DNA from: Acetobacteroides hydrogenigenes | GTDB taxonomy: Bacteria; Bacteroidota; Bacteroidia; Bacteroidales; ZOR0009 | DNA length: 64,000 nucleotides | Direction: 5' to 3' | NCBI RefSeq assembly: GCF_004340205.1 | Contig: NZ_SLWB01000005.1 | Location: forward strand, 62,001 to 126,000 | Shown: positions 9,557 to 19,211 of the stretch, piece by piece | Numbering within the stretch: the stretch's first letter is position 1 | How the letters are laid out: every line of letters begins with the position of its first letter | Translations under genes and position numbers: made by a program | Notes under the pieces: model-generated | Told to the model about the DNA's origin: nothing | Databases searched by the model: none | Seen by the model: only the letters and a program-made list of their open reading frames with translations

Positions 9557-10996
9557 ATGAGAAAGTTTAAACTTTTATTGCTGATTTTAACCCTTCCGTT
9601 ACTGGGGAAATCTCAAGTACTAGAAGGCCGCATCTACTCCAAAGCCCGCTTTGTTGAGGTTTTCCAACCCCTAGGTGTTGGGGTTAATGTCTCATCGGCT
9701 CCTGTACGGATAAAGGTAGATAGCACAGGCTATTTTAGGTTTGCCTCTACCCTAAATAGGCATGGATTTTATAAGATTGGATTTCCAAATGGTTCAGCAC
9801 TTCTTTTTTTAATGCCCAGCGACACCGTTTATATGGCGGTTGATAGCCTTTCTAAAGGAATAAAGTTTCGAAAAGCGGAATACTATAACCGCTTTGCCTT
9901 TTTTTGGGAGGCAAGCGCTTTGAGCAAGCGTTATATTGGCCTGATGCATAGCAAAAGCGGTGGAAATTTTGCTATGCAGTGCGACTCCCTATTGCCATTA
10001 CAAGAGAAAGAGATGCTTGTTAAGATGGATTCGCTACATAGTAGAGGCCTTTTAAGCGATTATTTATACGAAAAGCTTATCAAAGAGCTAAAAGCAGGTC
10101 TTTACTGGGGATATGTCGCAAGAATTAATACAATAAACGAAGACCCTAACGCCAGCTACCCTAATCTTTTAAAGCTTAGAAGTAAGCTGTATGCCGATTT
10201 AAAACCTACCGATACTTCCTGCTACAATTTATCTACGGGCTGGCGTGTTTACTTAGGAGCTTATCTTAGTGATTACGTAGAAAAAGATGTGAAACTAAAA
10301 AACGATTCGACGTGGGCTCCATTTGCACCAGAGCGTAGCGTTCGTTTTTTCAGTAAGGAGTTGCAAGAATTCTTTTTTGGGGATAATATAATAGCATCTT
10401 TTAAGGCAGGGACTACTTCACTTGATAGAATAGCAGGAAAATTTCGCTACTACAGGCAGAAGTTCCCTAATAGCGAGTTTATTCCTGTTATAGAGGGCTA
10501 CTTTAAGCAGGCCAACTTTAAGCCATCGGAAGCTGTTGCTCCCCAAGATGCGCCGTATACCTACATAAAGATAAAGGAATACCCCTCCTTACGCAATTTC
10601 ATTGGCGAAAACTTTGGAGGAAAACCCGTATTCATCGATTTATGGGCCAGCTGGTGCGGCCCCTGTAAGGCGGAGTTTAGCCATAGTGCATGGTTGGATG
10701 GCGAATTGGAGAAGAGGGGCATTAAGCTGCTCTATATCTCGTTGGATGTTCGTACCAACCAGAAGGCTTGGAGCGATAACGTGGAGAAGTACCAGCTAAA
10801 GGGGAAACATTACCGTACCGATAGCGACGATAGGCTGGGAAAGGACTTGGAAAGCCGTCTTTTTAGTGAAGGATTGGTACAAATACCCCGTTACGTTTTG
10901 GTAAATGGAAGCGGAGATATTATTGGTAGCGATCTTCCCCGCCCAAGCACCGGCCAAAAGCTGCTCGACGAGATTGATAGGCTGCTGAAGAGGTAA
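9557..10996 (+). CDS. TlpA family thiol-disulfide oxidoreductase
   Basis: A periplasmic or membrane-anchored thioredoxin-fold protein. An N-terminal signal (M-R-K-F-K-L, hydrophobic core, G-K-S-Q) is followed by a DUF4369-like beta domain (about 22-100), a helical middle region, and a C-terminal TlpA/AhpC-TSA domain (about 335-479). The redox motif W-C-G-P-C has its cysteines at residues 367 and 370, and a cis-Pro loop follows (Q-I-P-R-Y). Length 479 aa is usual for this architecture. It ends the + strand envelope cluster and faces a - strand gene. An imperfect GC-rich stem (11050-11057/11082-11089) lies beyond it. Confidence 0.88.
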   Translation: MRKFKLLLLILTLPLLGKSQVLEGRIYSKARFVEVFQPLGVGVNVSSAPVRIKVDSTGYFRFASTLNRHGFYKIGFPNGSALLFLMPSDTVYMAVDSLSKGIKFRKAEYYNRFAFFWEASALSKRYIGLMHSKSGGNFAMQCDSLLPLQEKEMLVKMDSLHSRGLLSDYLYEKLIKELKAGLYWGYVARINTINEDPNASYPNLLKLRSKLYADLKPTDTSCYNLSTGWRVYLGAYLSDYVEKDVKLKNDSTWAPFAPERSVRFFSKELQEFFFGDNIIASFKAGTTSLDRIAGKFRYYRQKFPNSEFIPVIEGYFKQANFKPSEAVAPQDAPYTYIKIKEYPSLRNFIGENFGGKPVFIDLWASWCGPCKAEFSHSAWLDGELEKRGIKLLYISLDVRTNQKAWSDNVEKYQLKGKHYRTDSDDRLGKDLESRLFSEGLVQIPRYVLVNGSGDIIGSDLPRPSTGQKLLDEIDRLLKR

Positions 10997-11156
10997 AATC
11001 ATTCATGATTAAGTGGCGAAATGCTGCTGGGGATAGTTTGAAATGAAAAGGGGCATAAGCTTCATCGTTGCCGATTCCACCTATGCCCCAAGCTCTACAC
11101 AGTCTATTTTATTCAAAACACGCAATTTTTCATCTGTATATTCAGCTAACGCCGCT

Positions 11157-12113
11157 CTACAGCTTCTCCATCTCAACGTTTACCACCGAAAACTCCTTAG
11201 GATTTACGTAAACGGTAAGTTCCTGGCTCTTGTAGCCGATCTTCGATATGGTTAGCCGGTAGGTATCCGGCTTAAGGTCGCGGATGTTAATCTCACCATT
11301 GCTGTTGCTCAGCTTATCGTAAACGACCTTTTCTTTGGGTACCGCATTAGCCTTTATCGATTTTGCCGAAGCATTCTTTCTAGGTGTAGCAACCTTGTTG
11401 GAGTAGAGCTTAATCGAAGCATTGGCTAGCGGTTGTCCGTTAAAGAGTACCGTCCCGCTAATGCCCGATTGCTGCTTCTTGGTGGTAACCAGCTTAACGG
11501 CAAAGTAATCGCGGAAAAGGTTTGGCATAAGCACCTTATTTATCTCAACCTTTTGGTTTAGTTTCTCCAGCCGTTCCAGTATGCCCTTATCGATATTCTC
11601 TCTTTGTCCTCGTATCTCCGAGTAGGAAAGCTTGGTAGCCGAAAGCTCCTTCTTAATGCTCGACATCTGAGCAAGGGCTCCCGATAGCCTACCTATTTGC
11701 TCCTCCGTATAGCCATACTCCAGCAGCTTTGGCTTCTGCTTTTGCAAATCGGCGTTAATAATTTCGCACTCCTCCAAAAGCTTATCATCGCTCATCTTTT
11801 CCAGCTTCGTTTTCACCTTCAGATTTTTCGAATCCGCTTCGGCATCCGATTTAATCGACTCTAGCATGTAGCTTCCTTCAACGGCAAGCACCGAGAGCTT
11901 TCCTAAATGTGCTTTACCCATTCGCCGCTTATCCTCAACCTCCTTCTTTACCAGTGTAATCCTCATGTTAGTAGCTGCTCGGCCGTTTATTTCCGAAAGA
12001 ATGTTTTCGGCAAGCGATTTTGTTTCGGCATGGTCCTTGGCTTCTGTCGAGTTGATAACGATGTTGCATTTCGACTCAATGCTCTTTCTTAGTGGTTCTT
12101 GTAAATACCTCAT
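11157..12113 (-). CDS. Protein with C-terminal carboxypeptidase regulatory-like domain
   Basis: The gene encodes 318 aa with no signal peptide or membrane segment. Residues 1 to about 210 are highly charged and mostly helical, with many Lys/Glu and coiled-coil-like spacing. Residues about 225-318 form a carboxypeptidase-regulatory-like (transthyretin-fold) domain: G-I-S-G-T-V-L-F-N-G-Q-P-L-A-N-A, then D-L-K-P-D-T-Y-R-L-T-I-S-K-I-G-Y. In Bacteroidota that domain usually sits in exported proteins, so its presence without a visible signal is odd. It is convergent with the TlpA gene. Function unknown. Confidence 0.75.
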   Translation of the reverse strand: MRYLQEPLRKSIESKCNIVINSTEAKDHAETKSLAENILSEINGRAATNMRITLVKKEVEDKRRMGKAHLGKLSVLAVEGSYMLESIKSDAEADSKNLKVKTKLEKMSDDKLLEECEIINADLQKQKPKLLEYGYTEEQIGRLSGALAQMSSIKKELSATKLSYSEIRGQRENIDKGILERLEKLNQKVEINKVLMPNLFRDYFAVKLVTTKKQQSGISGTVLFNGQPLANASIKLYSNKVATPRKNASAKSIKANAVPKEKVVYDKLSNSNGEINIRDLKPDTYRLTISKIGYKSQELTVYVNPKEFSVVNVEMEKL

Positions 12114-12270
12114 ATTCTAGTAGGTTTTAATTATACGTTTCAATTTACGACTGGCGAAAAATCGATTTCAAGTTAATTTACTTAGTTTTTTTATTTTTAT
12201 TTAAAAATACGGTAACTACACGCGGTTGAATGTGTAAAAAGCGGCTCAGAAAGGGCTCTGTACTCGCCTA
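12114..12270. other. Intergenic, AT-rich upstream part of an 840-bp gene-free stretch
   Basis: No ORF or RNA gene is recognised. It probably contains the promoter of the - strand gene starting at 12113, within a T/A-rich block at 12170-12215. Confidence 0.4.
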
Positions 12271-12640
12271 ATTTTTATCACGAAAAAGGGAGTATGCTAT
12301 TAAGTAAGCAGCAATATCTTTTACTATTTGTCAAAAACAGCTCTAGGATTCATGCGAAATGAGCTTTTAGCTCGCAAAAAGCATAATGGAATTGATAAAA
12401 ACGAGAAAAATATTGGCGAAAGCAATACTAAGATTTGTGAGAAATGCGCTTAGGATTGGTAAAAATGCTATTAATATTAATGAAAACTTGGAAAAGTACT
12501 ATTGAAAACAGCTCTAGTAATTGCTGAAAAGGGCATTAGATTGGCAAAAAGTAGGTAATGCATTTGCGAAACTCAGCTTTGCTTAGTAGGATTTGAGCTA
12601 AGGTTGGTCGAAATAGTTCTTGAATTTGGACGAATTGCTG
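12271..12640. repeat. Degenerate ~21-bp tandem array
   Basis: About 15-17 imperfect units follow each other at 18-24-bp spacing. The loose consensus is a pyrimidine-rich start (cTA or tTA), then gATTgg, then c/t-g-AAAA, then a GC end. Clear units start near 12341, 12383, 12404, 12448, 12469, 12513, 12535, 12556 and 12599. No open reading frame runs through the array. Conservation between units is low, so this could be old tandem repetition or compositional periodicity. Confidence 0.5.
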
Positions 12641-12838
12641 CAAGCAAGTAGGAATCTCATCTCAAAATACGAGAATAGTGAAACAGGAATGGCTGATAGC
12701 AGCTAGATATTTGGAATTGCATGGATAGCATCCCAATTGTCGATTAAGTACCTATGCTACCTTCAAGCAACGATTTTGGTATGGTTAAGACTGCAGCTTA
12801 TGGGTATTCGTGCCTTTCACAGCTGTTCCTACGAAGCT

Positions 12839-12870
12839 TTTGTAAAAGCATTCATTATTTTATATATTTA
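12839..12870 (+). promoter_or_regulatory. Bacteroidota-type promoter of nhaA
   Basis: TTTG at 12839-12842 (-33) and TAtaTTTa at 12863-12870 (-7) are 20 bp apart, matching TTTG-N19/21-TAnnTTTG with one mismatch. The predicted start of transcription leaves a leader of about 80 nt before nhaA. Confidence 0.6.
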
Positions 12871-12886
12871 GGCTATCATGCATTAT

Positions 12887-12957
12887 TTGCGGGTTTTACC
12901 CTAGCCCGGTAGTATCCGCAATCCTAGGCGCTGCTGACCTTAACAAAGAGGAATGCT
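12887..12957 (+). promoter_or_regulatory. Structured nhaA leader, candidate nhaA-I (Li+/Na+) riboswitch
   Basis: The GC-rich leader is unlike the surrounding AT-rich DNA. A 6-bp stem TTGCGG/CCGCAA (12887-12892/12916-12921) encloses CCTAG (12900-12904), which can pair with CTAGG (12924-12928) outside the stem to make a pseudoknot. Next come GGCGCTGCTGACCTTAAC and a purine-rich AGAGGA ribosome-binding site just before the ATG; CCT at 12938-12940 could pair with AGG of that site. This order and the GGCGCTGCTGACC stretch resemble, from memory, the nhaA-I motif that precedes nhaA genes in other phyla and is reported to sense Li+/Na+. No covariance search was possible. Confidence 0.6.
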
Positions 12958-14115
12958 ATGAAGCTCACAAAGCTATACAACGAATTCTTTAAAAGCGAAA
13001 AAAAGGGTGGGTTAATTCTCGTTTTTGCAACGACCATATCCCTTGTTCTTGCAAATTCTGCTTGGAGTGAGGATTACATCAGCCTTTGGCAGGCAGACTT
13101 AGGCGGGCATAGCATTATTCAATGGATTAACGATGGGCTAATGGCCATCTTCTTTTTGCTGATTGGCCTAGAGCTGGAGCGAGAGTTTTACTGTGGAGAG
13201 CTTTCCGATATAAAAAAGGCCTCTTTGCCTATTGTTGGCGCAATAGGAGGGATGCTTGTTCCTGCTGCATTGTACCTACTGCTTAACTTTGGAACCGAAA
13301 CGCAAGCAGGAGCAGGAATTCCAATGGCAACGGATATTGCTTTAGTTTTGGGCATCCTATCGTTGTTAGGTAATCGTGTTCCTGTTTCATTGAAGATATT
13401 TTTGACAGCCTTGGCGGTAATCGACGATTTGGGAGCAATTATCGAAATTACAATATTTTATTCGGGTACTGTTGTTTTTTCGAACCTACTTATTGCACTC
13501 GGTACGTTTGGCATCCTTGTCGTTCTAAACAGGCTTAATGTGCGTAACCTAATTCCGTATCTGGTAGGTGGAGTGGCAATGTGGTATTTTATGCTGCACT
13601 CTGGAGTTCATGCCACAATAACAGGAGCTATGCTGGCGTTTGCTATTCCATTTGGATACTGTGGCGAGAAGTCGCCTTCGAATATTCTCCAGCATTACTT
13701 GCACAAGCCTGTAGCCTTTTTGATTCTTCCGTTGTTTGCAGCGGCCAATATGTGTATTCCCATTGGCGAAGGCTGGCAATCATCCTTAGTGGACGCAAAC
13801 AACCTAGGAATTGTTTTAGGATTGGTTGTCGGGAAGCCTTTAGGCATTTGGCTTTTCTCGTATATAGGGGTTGTTCTTGGTTTTTGCGCATTACCTTCGG
13901 ATTTGAAGTGGAAGAATATTGTTGGTGCAGGTTTTTTAGGAGGAATCGGCTTTACCATGTCAATTTTCATTGCGATTCTGGCATTTGATGACGAGACCAT
14001 CGTAAACAGCTCCAAAATTGCAATCATTATTGCGTCGATTCTTGCAGGAATCATCGGATTACTAGTTCTTAGGTTAACCTTAAAGGCACAAGTAGATAAT
14101 AATGAAGGCGTCTAA
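12958..14115 (+). CDS. nhaA: Na+/H+ antiporter NhaA
   Basis: An inner-membrane antiporter that expels Na+ (or Li+) in exchange for protons. The 385 aa length is typical and about 12 hydrophobic segments are present. The paired aspartates of the ion site are at residues 156-157 in A-V-I-D-D-L-G-A, and Asp126 in M-A-T-D-I-A corresponds to the other conserved acidic position. The start is well supported by the AGAGGA site 5 bp upstream, notable in a phylum that rarely uses Shine-Dalgarno sequences. It is a single-gene unit with its own promoter and structured leader. Confidence 0.97.
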   Translation: MKLTKLYNEFFKSEKKGGLILVFATTISLVLANSAWSEDYISLWQADLGGHSIIQWINDGLMAIFFLLIGLELEREFYCGELSDIKKASLPIVGAIGGMLVPAALYLLLNFGTETQAGAGIPMATDIALVLGILSLLGNRVPVSLKIFLTALAVIDDLGAIIEITIFYSGTVVFSNLLIALGTFGILVVLNRLNVRNLIPYLVGGVAMWYFMLHSGVHATITGAMLAFAIPFGYCGEKSPSNILQHYLHKPVAFLILPLFAAANMCIPIGEGWQSSLVDANNLGIVLGLVVGKPLGIWLFSYIGVVLGFCALPSDLKWKNIVGAGFLGGIGFTMSIFIAILAFDDETIVNSSKIAIIIASILAGIIGLLVLRLTLKAQVDNNEGV

Positions 14116-14342
14116 CAGAGTTCAAGTTTGGGCTATGATTAATTTCTGATAGGCTTTGATCTGAAGGTAAGCAATGCCAGTTAAATTTAGCCCTTTAAGG
14201 ATGTGCTTGCTTTTGCGGAAGTTTCTGCTTCGTAGGCGTAATTAGGAGTTTTTTAGGTTGGTTGGTGATATTATTGTATAATAAAAACTTGATTTTAAGC
14301 ATGAAACATTACTTCCATTGTATAATCTTTGTTTGTGGTTCA

Positions 14343-15374
14343 ATGCAACGTAAGATAAAGTTGTTATCTGTTTGCTCATTGCTTCTGTTGCCTTTTCTGT
14401 TGCTTAACGTTATCTCGTGCTCAATAGTTCCAAGAGGAACAAATATAAGAAACAGCTAATATCTTGACCAAACACCTCCCAAGGATAGCGCATTACTATT
14501 TGCTCCCGGAATTGTATCGACAGGTACAAACGAGCGCGATCTGGCAATTACCCCCGATGGGAAGGAGATTTTCTTCTGCCGCGAGGTGGGAGGCTTTAAG
14601 TACAATGCCATATTCCACACAAAACAGGTTGATGGGGAATGGACTAATCCGGAAGTTTTAGAGTTCTGCAGAAATACATCTTATAAGTACCTCGAACCTC
14701 ATCTTTCTCCCGACGGTAGTAAGCTATACTTCGTATCCAACATGCCAACAGGCTCTAATAAAGAGGATAACTTTGACATATGGGTATCAGAGAAAAAGAA
14801 TGGAATGTGGACTAAACCGTATAATATTGGTGCACCAATAAATACCGAAAGCAAAGAATTCTTTCCTTCGGTTACAACAAACGGGACTATCTACTATACC
14901 CATCTCGACACTGTAGCAAAGGATGAATTTATTTACCGTTCGAGATGCATCAATGGCGTTTACCAGCAACCCGAGAAGCTAGGGCCAAACGTGAACATTA
15001 GTAAGGCTCGCTTTAATGCGCTTATTGCTCCCGACGAGAGCTTTACTATTGTTCCAGCCTTTGGCATGCCCGACAGCTTTGGTGGTACCGACTACTACAT
15101 TGTATTTAGAGATTCGTCGGACAAATGGAGCAAGCCAATTAATATGGGACCTAAAGTAAACAGCGATAATCCGAAGGAATGGTCGGCATCGCTATCGCCA
15201 GATGGAAAGTATCTCTTCTTTATGTCGGCACGAATGGGTAACTACAGCATAGATGTGCTAAGCAGAGAAAGCATTAATCGTTTCCATAACTCTCCACAAA
15301 ACGGCAATACCGACATTTACTGGATAAGTACATCGGTTATCGAAGAGCTTCGTAAGAAGGCTGTATTCGATTAA
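14343..15374 (+). pseudogene. PD40-repeat lipoprotein gene interrupted by an in-frame TAA
   Basis: An N-terminal piece (ATG 14343) encodes a lipoprotein signal ending in V-I-S-C-S and stops at TAA 14457-14459. The same frame continues immediately as Y-L-D-Q-T-P-P-K-D-S-A and runs open to 15374, giving a WD40-like/PD40 beta-propeller protein (D-G-K-E-I-F-F, L-S-P-D-G-S-K-L-Y-F, L-S-P-D-G-K-Y-L-F-F). No frameshift is needed: changing TAA to CAA would restore one 343-residue frame. The rest shows no further decay, so this is a recent nonsense mutation, a sequencing error, or less likely read-through. Internal ATG 14586 could yield a 262-aa piece without export signal. Confidence 0.8.
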
Positions 15375-15521
15375 TTGTTTATCAGCTCCTATTCCGATTT
15401 GACGTTTTGTGAAAGCAAAGGCTTACCTATTGCAACAGAAATCCATATTCGCACCTCACTTAACCTAACCCGAAAAAACAAATCTACATTGCCATTGTTG
15501 TAAGTAGTATGGTTCCGCTTT

Positions 15522-15555
15522 TTTGTGCCGGTACTATCACCGTGCCTTTACTTTG
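15522..15555 (+). promoter_or_regulatory. Possible promoter of the OmpA-family gene
   Basis: TTTG at 15522-15525 and TTACTTTG at 15548-15555 (one mismatch to TAnnTTTG) are 22 bp apart, slightly longer than usual. The ATG at 15571 would leave a very short leader. Confidence 0.35.
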
Positions 15556-15570
15556 TAAAAACAGCGCGCT

Positions 15571-16857
15571 ATGAAATCAACTACATTACTCCTTATCTGT
15601 ACGATGGTGATCGCCCTTTCGGCAAGTACGAATGCGCAGCTTCTTGAGAAAACGATAAAGAAGGTAGGAAAAAAGGTAGAGAAAGAAGCGGAGAAACGTA
15701 CCGACCAGAAAGTTAACAAGGGCATAGACAAAGCCTTCGATAAGGCCGAAGAAGGCGTAGATAGTACCGTGAAAGGTGACGGCACAAACAATCAGAAGCA
15801 ACCGGCACAACAGGGGAAACCCAAACAAGGTGCAAGCGCTACAGGAGAACAGCCTCAAGCTGTGCTTACATGGGCAAAGTACGACTTTGTTCCAGGCTCC
15901 CAAATTATATTTGAGGATAATCTACAGGATGAGCAAAACGGGGAATTCCCCAGCAAGTGGGATTTAGTTTTTGGTATTGTGGAAAATGCCAATCTCAATG
16001 GAGATAATGTGATAATGTTTAGGAAATGCAATATCAACGCCTACGATGGTATCGTTCCCCTAATGAAAAACAGCAACGAAGACTACCTACCCGACGAGTT
16101 TACCATCGAATTTGACGCCTACTACGAAAAATACAATAACTCCTACCGCATATTTTTGCTGGATGCTAAAAACCAGAAGAACCTGGATAAGAGCAACAAC
16201 CTTAGCAGTCGGCATTTCCTCCGTTTCGACCAAAATGCGGCCGATGGTAAAAATATAGCCAAGGGTTTTTATCCCGGATTCTCCAACGCCGACACAAAAT
16301 CGATTCCCGGATGGCGGCATATTGCCATATCGTTCAACAAGCGTGCACTAAAGGCCTACATCGACGATGCTCGCGTGATAAACATCCCAAATGTCGATTT
16401 TAATCCGGTTGGTTTTACCGTTGGATTCCACAATCCAAGTGGTAACATAAACGGATACATCAAAAACGTTAGAATTGCCAAAGGGGCTGTGCCACTTTAC
16501 AGCAAGATTCTAACCGATGGAAAGTTTGTGACTACCGGAATTAAGTTCGATGTGAACCAAGCCACCATCAAACCCGAAAGCATGGGTACCATAAACTACG
16601 TGGTTAAGATGATGAACGATCACCCCGAGCTTAACTTCTGCGTAGAGGGGCATACCGACAGCGATGGTGCCGATGCCGCCAACAAAACCCTATCCGAGAA
16701 ACGTGCAGCAGCAGTACGCAACGAGCTGATAAACCAGGGCATTTCCGCCAATCGCCTAACTTCTAAAGGATGGGGCGAGAGTAAGCCAGTAACCAGCAAC
16801 GATACGCCCGAAGGGAAGGCTCAGAACCGTAGGGTTGAGTTTGTAAAGGTAAAGTAG
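15571..16857 (+). CDS. OmpA family protein with N-terminal charged helix and LamG-like middle domain
   Basis: A secreted or outer-membrane-associated peptidoglycan-binding protein of 428 aa. A signal peptide (to about residue 23, S-T-N-A-Q) is followed by a Lys/Glu-rich helix (about 25-70), a low-complexity Gln/Gly/Pro linker (70-95), a concanavalin/LamG-like beta domain (about 105-305), and a C-terminal OmpA domain (about 315-428). The OmpA domain shows F-D-V-N-Q-A-T-I, E-G-H-T-D-S-D-G and N-R-R-V-E-F, the usual diaminopimelate-binding signature. It is convergent with the GH92 gene and shares a terminator with it. Confidence 0.9.
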   Translation: MKSTTLLLICTMVIALSASTNAQLLEKTIKKVGKKVEKEAEKRTDQKVNKGIDKAFDKAEEGVDSTVKGDGTNNQKQPAQQGKPKQGASATGEQPQAVLTWAKYDFVPGSQIIFEDNLQDEQNGEFPSKWDLVFGIVENANLNGDNVIMFRKCNINAYDGIVPLMKNSNEDYLPDEFTIEFDAYYEKYNNSYRIFLLDAKNQKNLDKSNNLSSRHFLRFDQNAADGKNIAKGFYPGFSNADTKSIPGWRHIAISFNKRALKAYIDDARVINIPNVDFNPVGFTVGFHNPSGNINGYIKNVRIAKGAVPLYSKILTDGKFVTTGIKFDVNQATIKPESMGTINYVVKMMNDHPELNFCVEGHTDSDGADAANKTLSEKRAAAVRNELINQGISANRLTSKGWGESKPVTSNDTPEGKAQNRRVEFVKVK

Positions 16858-16905
16858 TATCACACCAGCTCATAAATTCTTTGTTTATTACTCTATAGCG
16901 TTTAA

Positions 16906-16940
16906 ACGACAACGGCTGCCCAATGAGCAGCCGTTGTCGT
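16906..16940. terminator. Bidirectional terminator between OmpA-family and GH92 genes
   Basis: Perfect 14-base arms (16906-16919 and 16927-16940) with a 7-base loop lie between two convergent stop codons. Confidence 0.85.
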
Positions 16941-16955
16941 TATAGATTATTCAGA

Positions 16956-19211
16956 TTACTTAGTTCTCTCCTCAAGTATCAGCTTTAGGATTCCACCGTT
17001 AACCAAATCACGGTGCGCGATGCGGTACTTGTTAATCGGCTTACCGCCAAGTGTCATACTTTTAATGTACGAGGAGTTGGCTGTTGGACGCGCGGTTTCG
17101 ATAACCAGCTCCTTCTTGCCGCTGTACTTCGGATCAAGCGTAATGGTTACTTTATCGAATGCCGGAGTGGTGAGCGTGTAGTATGGTTCTCCGGGGCAAT
17201 CGGGGTAGAAGCCCATCATGCTAAATACTGCCCATGCCGACATGGTTCCGGTGTCGTCGTTGCCGGGGATGCCGTTGGGCTTATCGGTAAAGTACTTGTT
17301 GAGCAAGTGCTGCACCTGCTGTTGGGTGCGCCACTCCTCGCCCTTAAAGTAGCTGAAGAGGTATGGGTAGGCAATATCCGGCTCGTTAGCAGGATCGTAC
17401 AAGCCTTCGTCGAACGTTTTTTGCAGTTTGGTGATGAAATTCTTCTTACCACCCATCAGCTTAGCGAGTCCAAACACGTCGTGAGGCACGTAAAACGTGT
17501 AGTTCCAAGCACTACCCTCGTGGAAACCGGGGCAAGGCTGGAAGTTCTCACCCTCGCGTGGATTGAAAGGCTTGTAGAAACTTCCATCGGGCAGCTTAGG
17601 ACGAAGCATCCCGAAATCCTTGCAGAAGTAGTTTTTGTAGCCCATCGAACGGTTGAAGAATAGCTTAGCATCATCCTTCTTACCCAACGAATCGGCTAAA
17701 CGCGATAGGGCGTAATCGGCAATGTAGTACTCCAGCGCGTGCGATACAGAGTTGTCGTACTGCTCGCGAAGGGGAACGTAGCCCAGCTTCAGGTAGTCAT
17801 CGTTATCGGGACGCATCAGGTTCTCGTTGCCCGGAAGGGTAGCCGACTTGCGCATAGCCTCGTAGGCAAGGTTGATGTCGAAGCCGCGAATGCCCTTCAT
17901 CCAAGTATCAACAATAACCGGAATGCTTGGATCGCCCTCCATGGTGTAGGTTTCTCTTCCGAATAGCTCCCACTTAGGCAACCAGCCATTCTCGCGGTAC
18001 ATGCCCAGCATGGTTTGAACCATTCCCAGCTGCTTCTCGGGATAAGCCAACGTTAGAAGCTGGTGGACGTTGCGGTAGGTATCCCACAACGAGAATACGG
18101 TGTAGCGGTTTCCGTTGGTGGTGAGGATTCTGTCGCTCTCCATGGCGGGGTATTGCCCGTTAACATCGTTAAGGATGTTAGGATGGATGAGCATGTGGTA
18201 AAGCGCGGTGTAGAAAACCGTCTTTTGCTCCTTAGTCCCTCCTTCTACCTTAATGCGCGAAAGATCGTCGTTCCAGCTTTTGCGTGCGCTGGCGCGTATC
18301 TCGTCGAAGCTGGAGGTTGCCTGCTCCTTATCGAGGTTAAGGCGAGCGTTGGCGATGCTCACAAACGAAACGCCCATGCGTACCACCACCTCTTCGTCCT
18401 CGTTGGTGTCGAACGAGAAGAAGGCGCCGATATCATCACCTGCCAATTCCTTGCCGTAGGTGGTGTAGAGCTTATTCTTGCCGCTGGTGTTGTCCCAATT
18501 CGCCTCAACGCCCATGGTGCGCTGCTTCTTCCAGTAGCCCATCTGCTTTGGCGCCTTGCTGATGCGCATAACAAAGTAAATGGGGAATACAGCCTTAGAG
18601 TTGTAGCAGAAGGTTCCAAGGAGCTTCATCCCCTCAACCTCGGTATCGCTAACCTTACGGAGCATTGCACCGCTCTCGTTGGTTAACCCTTCGCCAAGGT
18701 TTAGCAGGATGTGGCTTTCGCCCTTAGGAAAGGTAAAGCGCGATATGCCGGTACGTGGTGTTGCCGAAACCTCGCACTTAATTCCGTACTTGGTAAGAAG
18801 ATTGGAGTAGTATCCGGGAGTTGCCGTTTCGTTGGAGTAGGCGCTTCCGTAGCTCTTATAGTCAACATTAAGCGCTCCGGTGGTTGGCATCAGCAGCAAC
18901 GAGCCCAAATCGGGACATCCAACGCCGCTGAGGTTTACATGCGAGAAGCCTGAAAGCACAGAGTTGGTATGCTCGTAAGGAGTGGAGAACCATTGTGCAT
19001 CCTTGTCGAACTTATTTTGTGCCGATCCCATAACGTTGAAGGGAACTACCGACATCAACCCGTTTGGGGTGACGGCACCAGGATTGGTGGTGCCGTAGTT
19101 GGTTGTTCCTATAAAGGGATTGACAAAATCAACAGGATTAAAGGTTTCCTGAGCAAATGAGGCCATCGAAATCAGCACAAATGCAACGCTGGTTATCCAT
19201 TTTAATCTCAT
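16956..19211 (-). CDS. GH92 family alpha-mannosidase (first of three)
   Basis: A Ca2+-dependent exo-alpha-mannosidase that trims mannose from N-glycans, probably in the periplasm. A signal peptide (to about residue 21, A-S-F-A-Q) precedes the GH92 N-terminal beta domain ([16 protein letters not shown]) and the (alpha/alpha)6 catalytic domain. Visible signatures are the acid-bearing H-E-G-S-A-W-N-Y and the [11 protein letters not shown] block near residues 650-660. Length 751 aa is standard. Its start overlaps the GH130 stop by 4 bp, so the two are probably translationally coupled. The segment [10 protein letters not shown], in the region thought to shape linkage specificity, differs from the other two GH92 proteins here. 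Confidence 0.95.
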   Translation of the reverse strand: MRLKWITSVAFVLISMASFAQETFNPVDFVNPFIGTTNYGTTNPGAVTPNGLMSVVPFNVMGSAQNKFDKDAQWFSTPYEHTNSVLSGFSHVNLSGVGCPDLGSLLLMPTTGALNVDYKSYGSAYSNETATPGYYSNLLTKYGIKCEVSATPRTGISRFTFPKGESHILLNLGEGLTNESGAMLRKVSDTEVEGMKLLGTFCYNSKAVFPIYFVMRISKAPKQMGYWKKQRTMGVEANWDNTSGKNKLYTTYGKELAGDDIGAFFSFDTNEDEEVVVRMGVSFVSIANARLNLDKEQATSSFDEIRASARKSWNDDLSRIKVEGGTKEQKTVFYTALYHMLIHPNILNDVNGQYPAMESDRILTTNGNRYTVFSLWDTYRNVHQLLTLAYPEKQLGMVQTMLGMYRENGWLPKWELFGRETYTMEGDPSIPVIVDTWMKGIRGFDINLAYEAMRKSATLPGNENLMRPDNDDYLKLGYVPLREQYDNSVSHALEYYIADYALSRLADSLGKKDDAKLFFNRSMGYKNYFCKDFGMLRPKLPDGSFYKPFNPREGENFQPCPGFHEGSAWNYTFYVPHDVFGLAKLMGGKKNFITKLQKTFDEGLYDPANEPDIAYPYLFSYFKGEEWRTQQQVQHLLNKYFTDKPNGIPGNDDTGTMSAWAVFSMMGFYPDCPGEPYYTLTTPAFDKVTITLDPKYSGKKELVIETARPTANSSYIKSMTLGGKPINKYRIAHRDLVNGGILKLILEERTK

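Noticed and set aside
12271-12640. CRISPR array
   Set aside because: The units are only about 21 bp, poorly conserved, and have no constant repeat with unique spacers; no cas gene is near.
14262-14342. Upstream start for the broken PD40 gene
   Set aside because: ATG 14343 gives the proper lipoprotein signal; the extra 27 residues from 14262 do not look like a leader.
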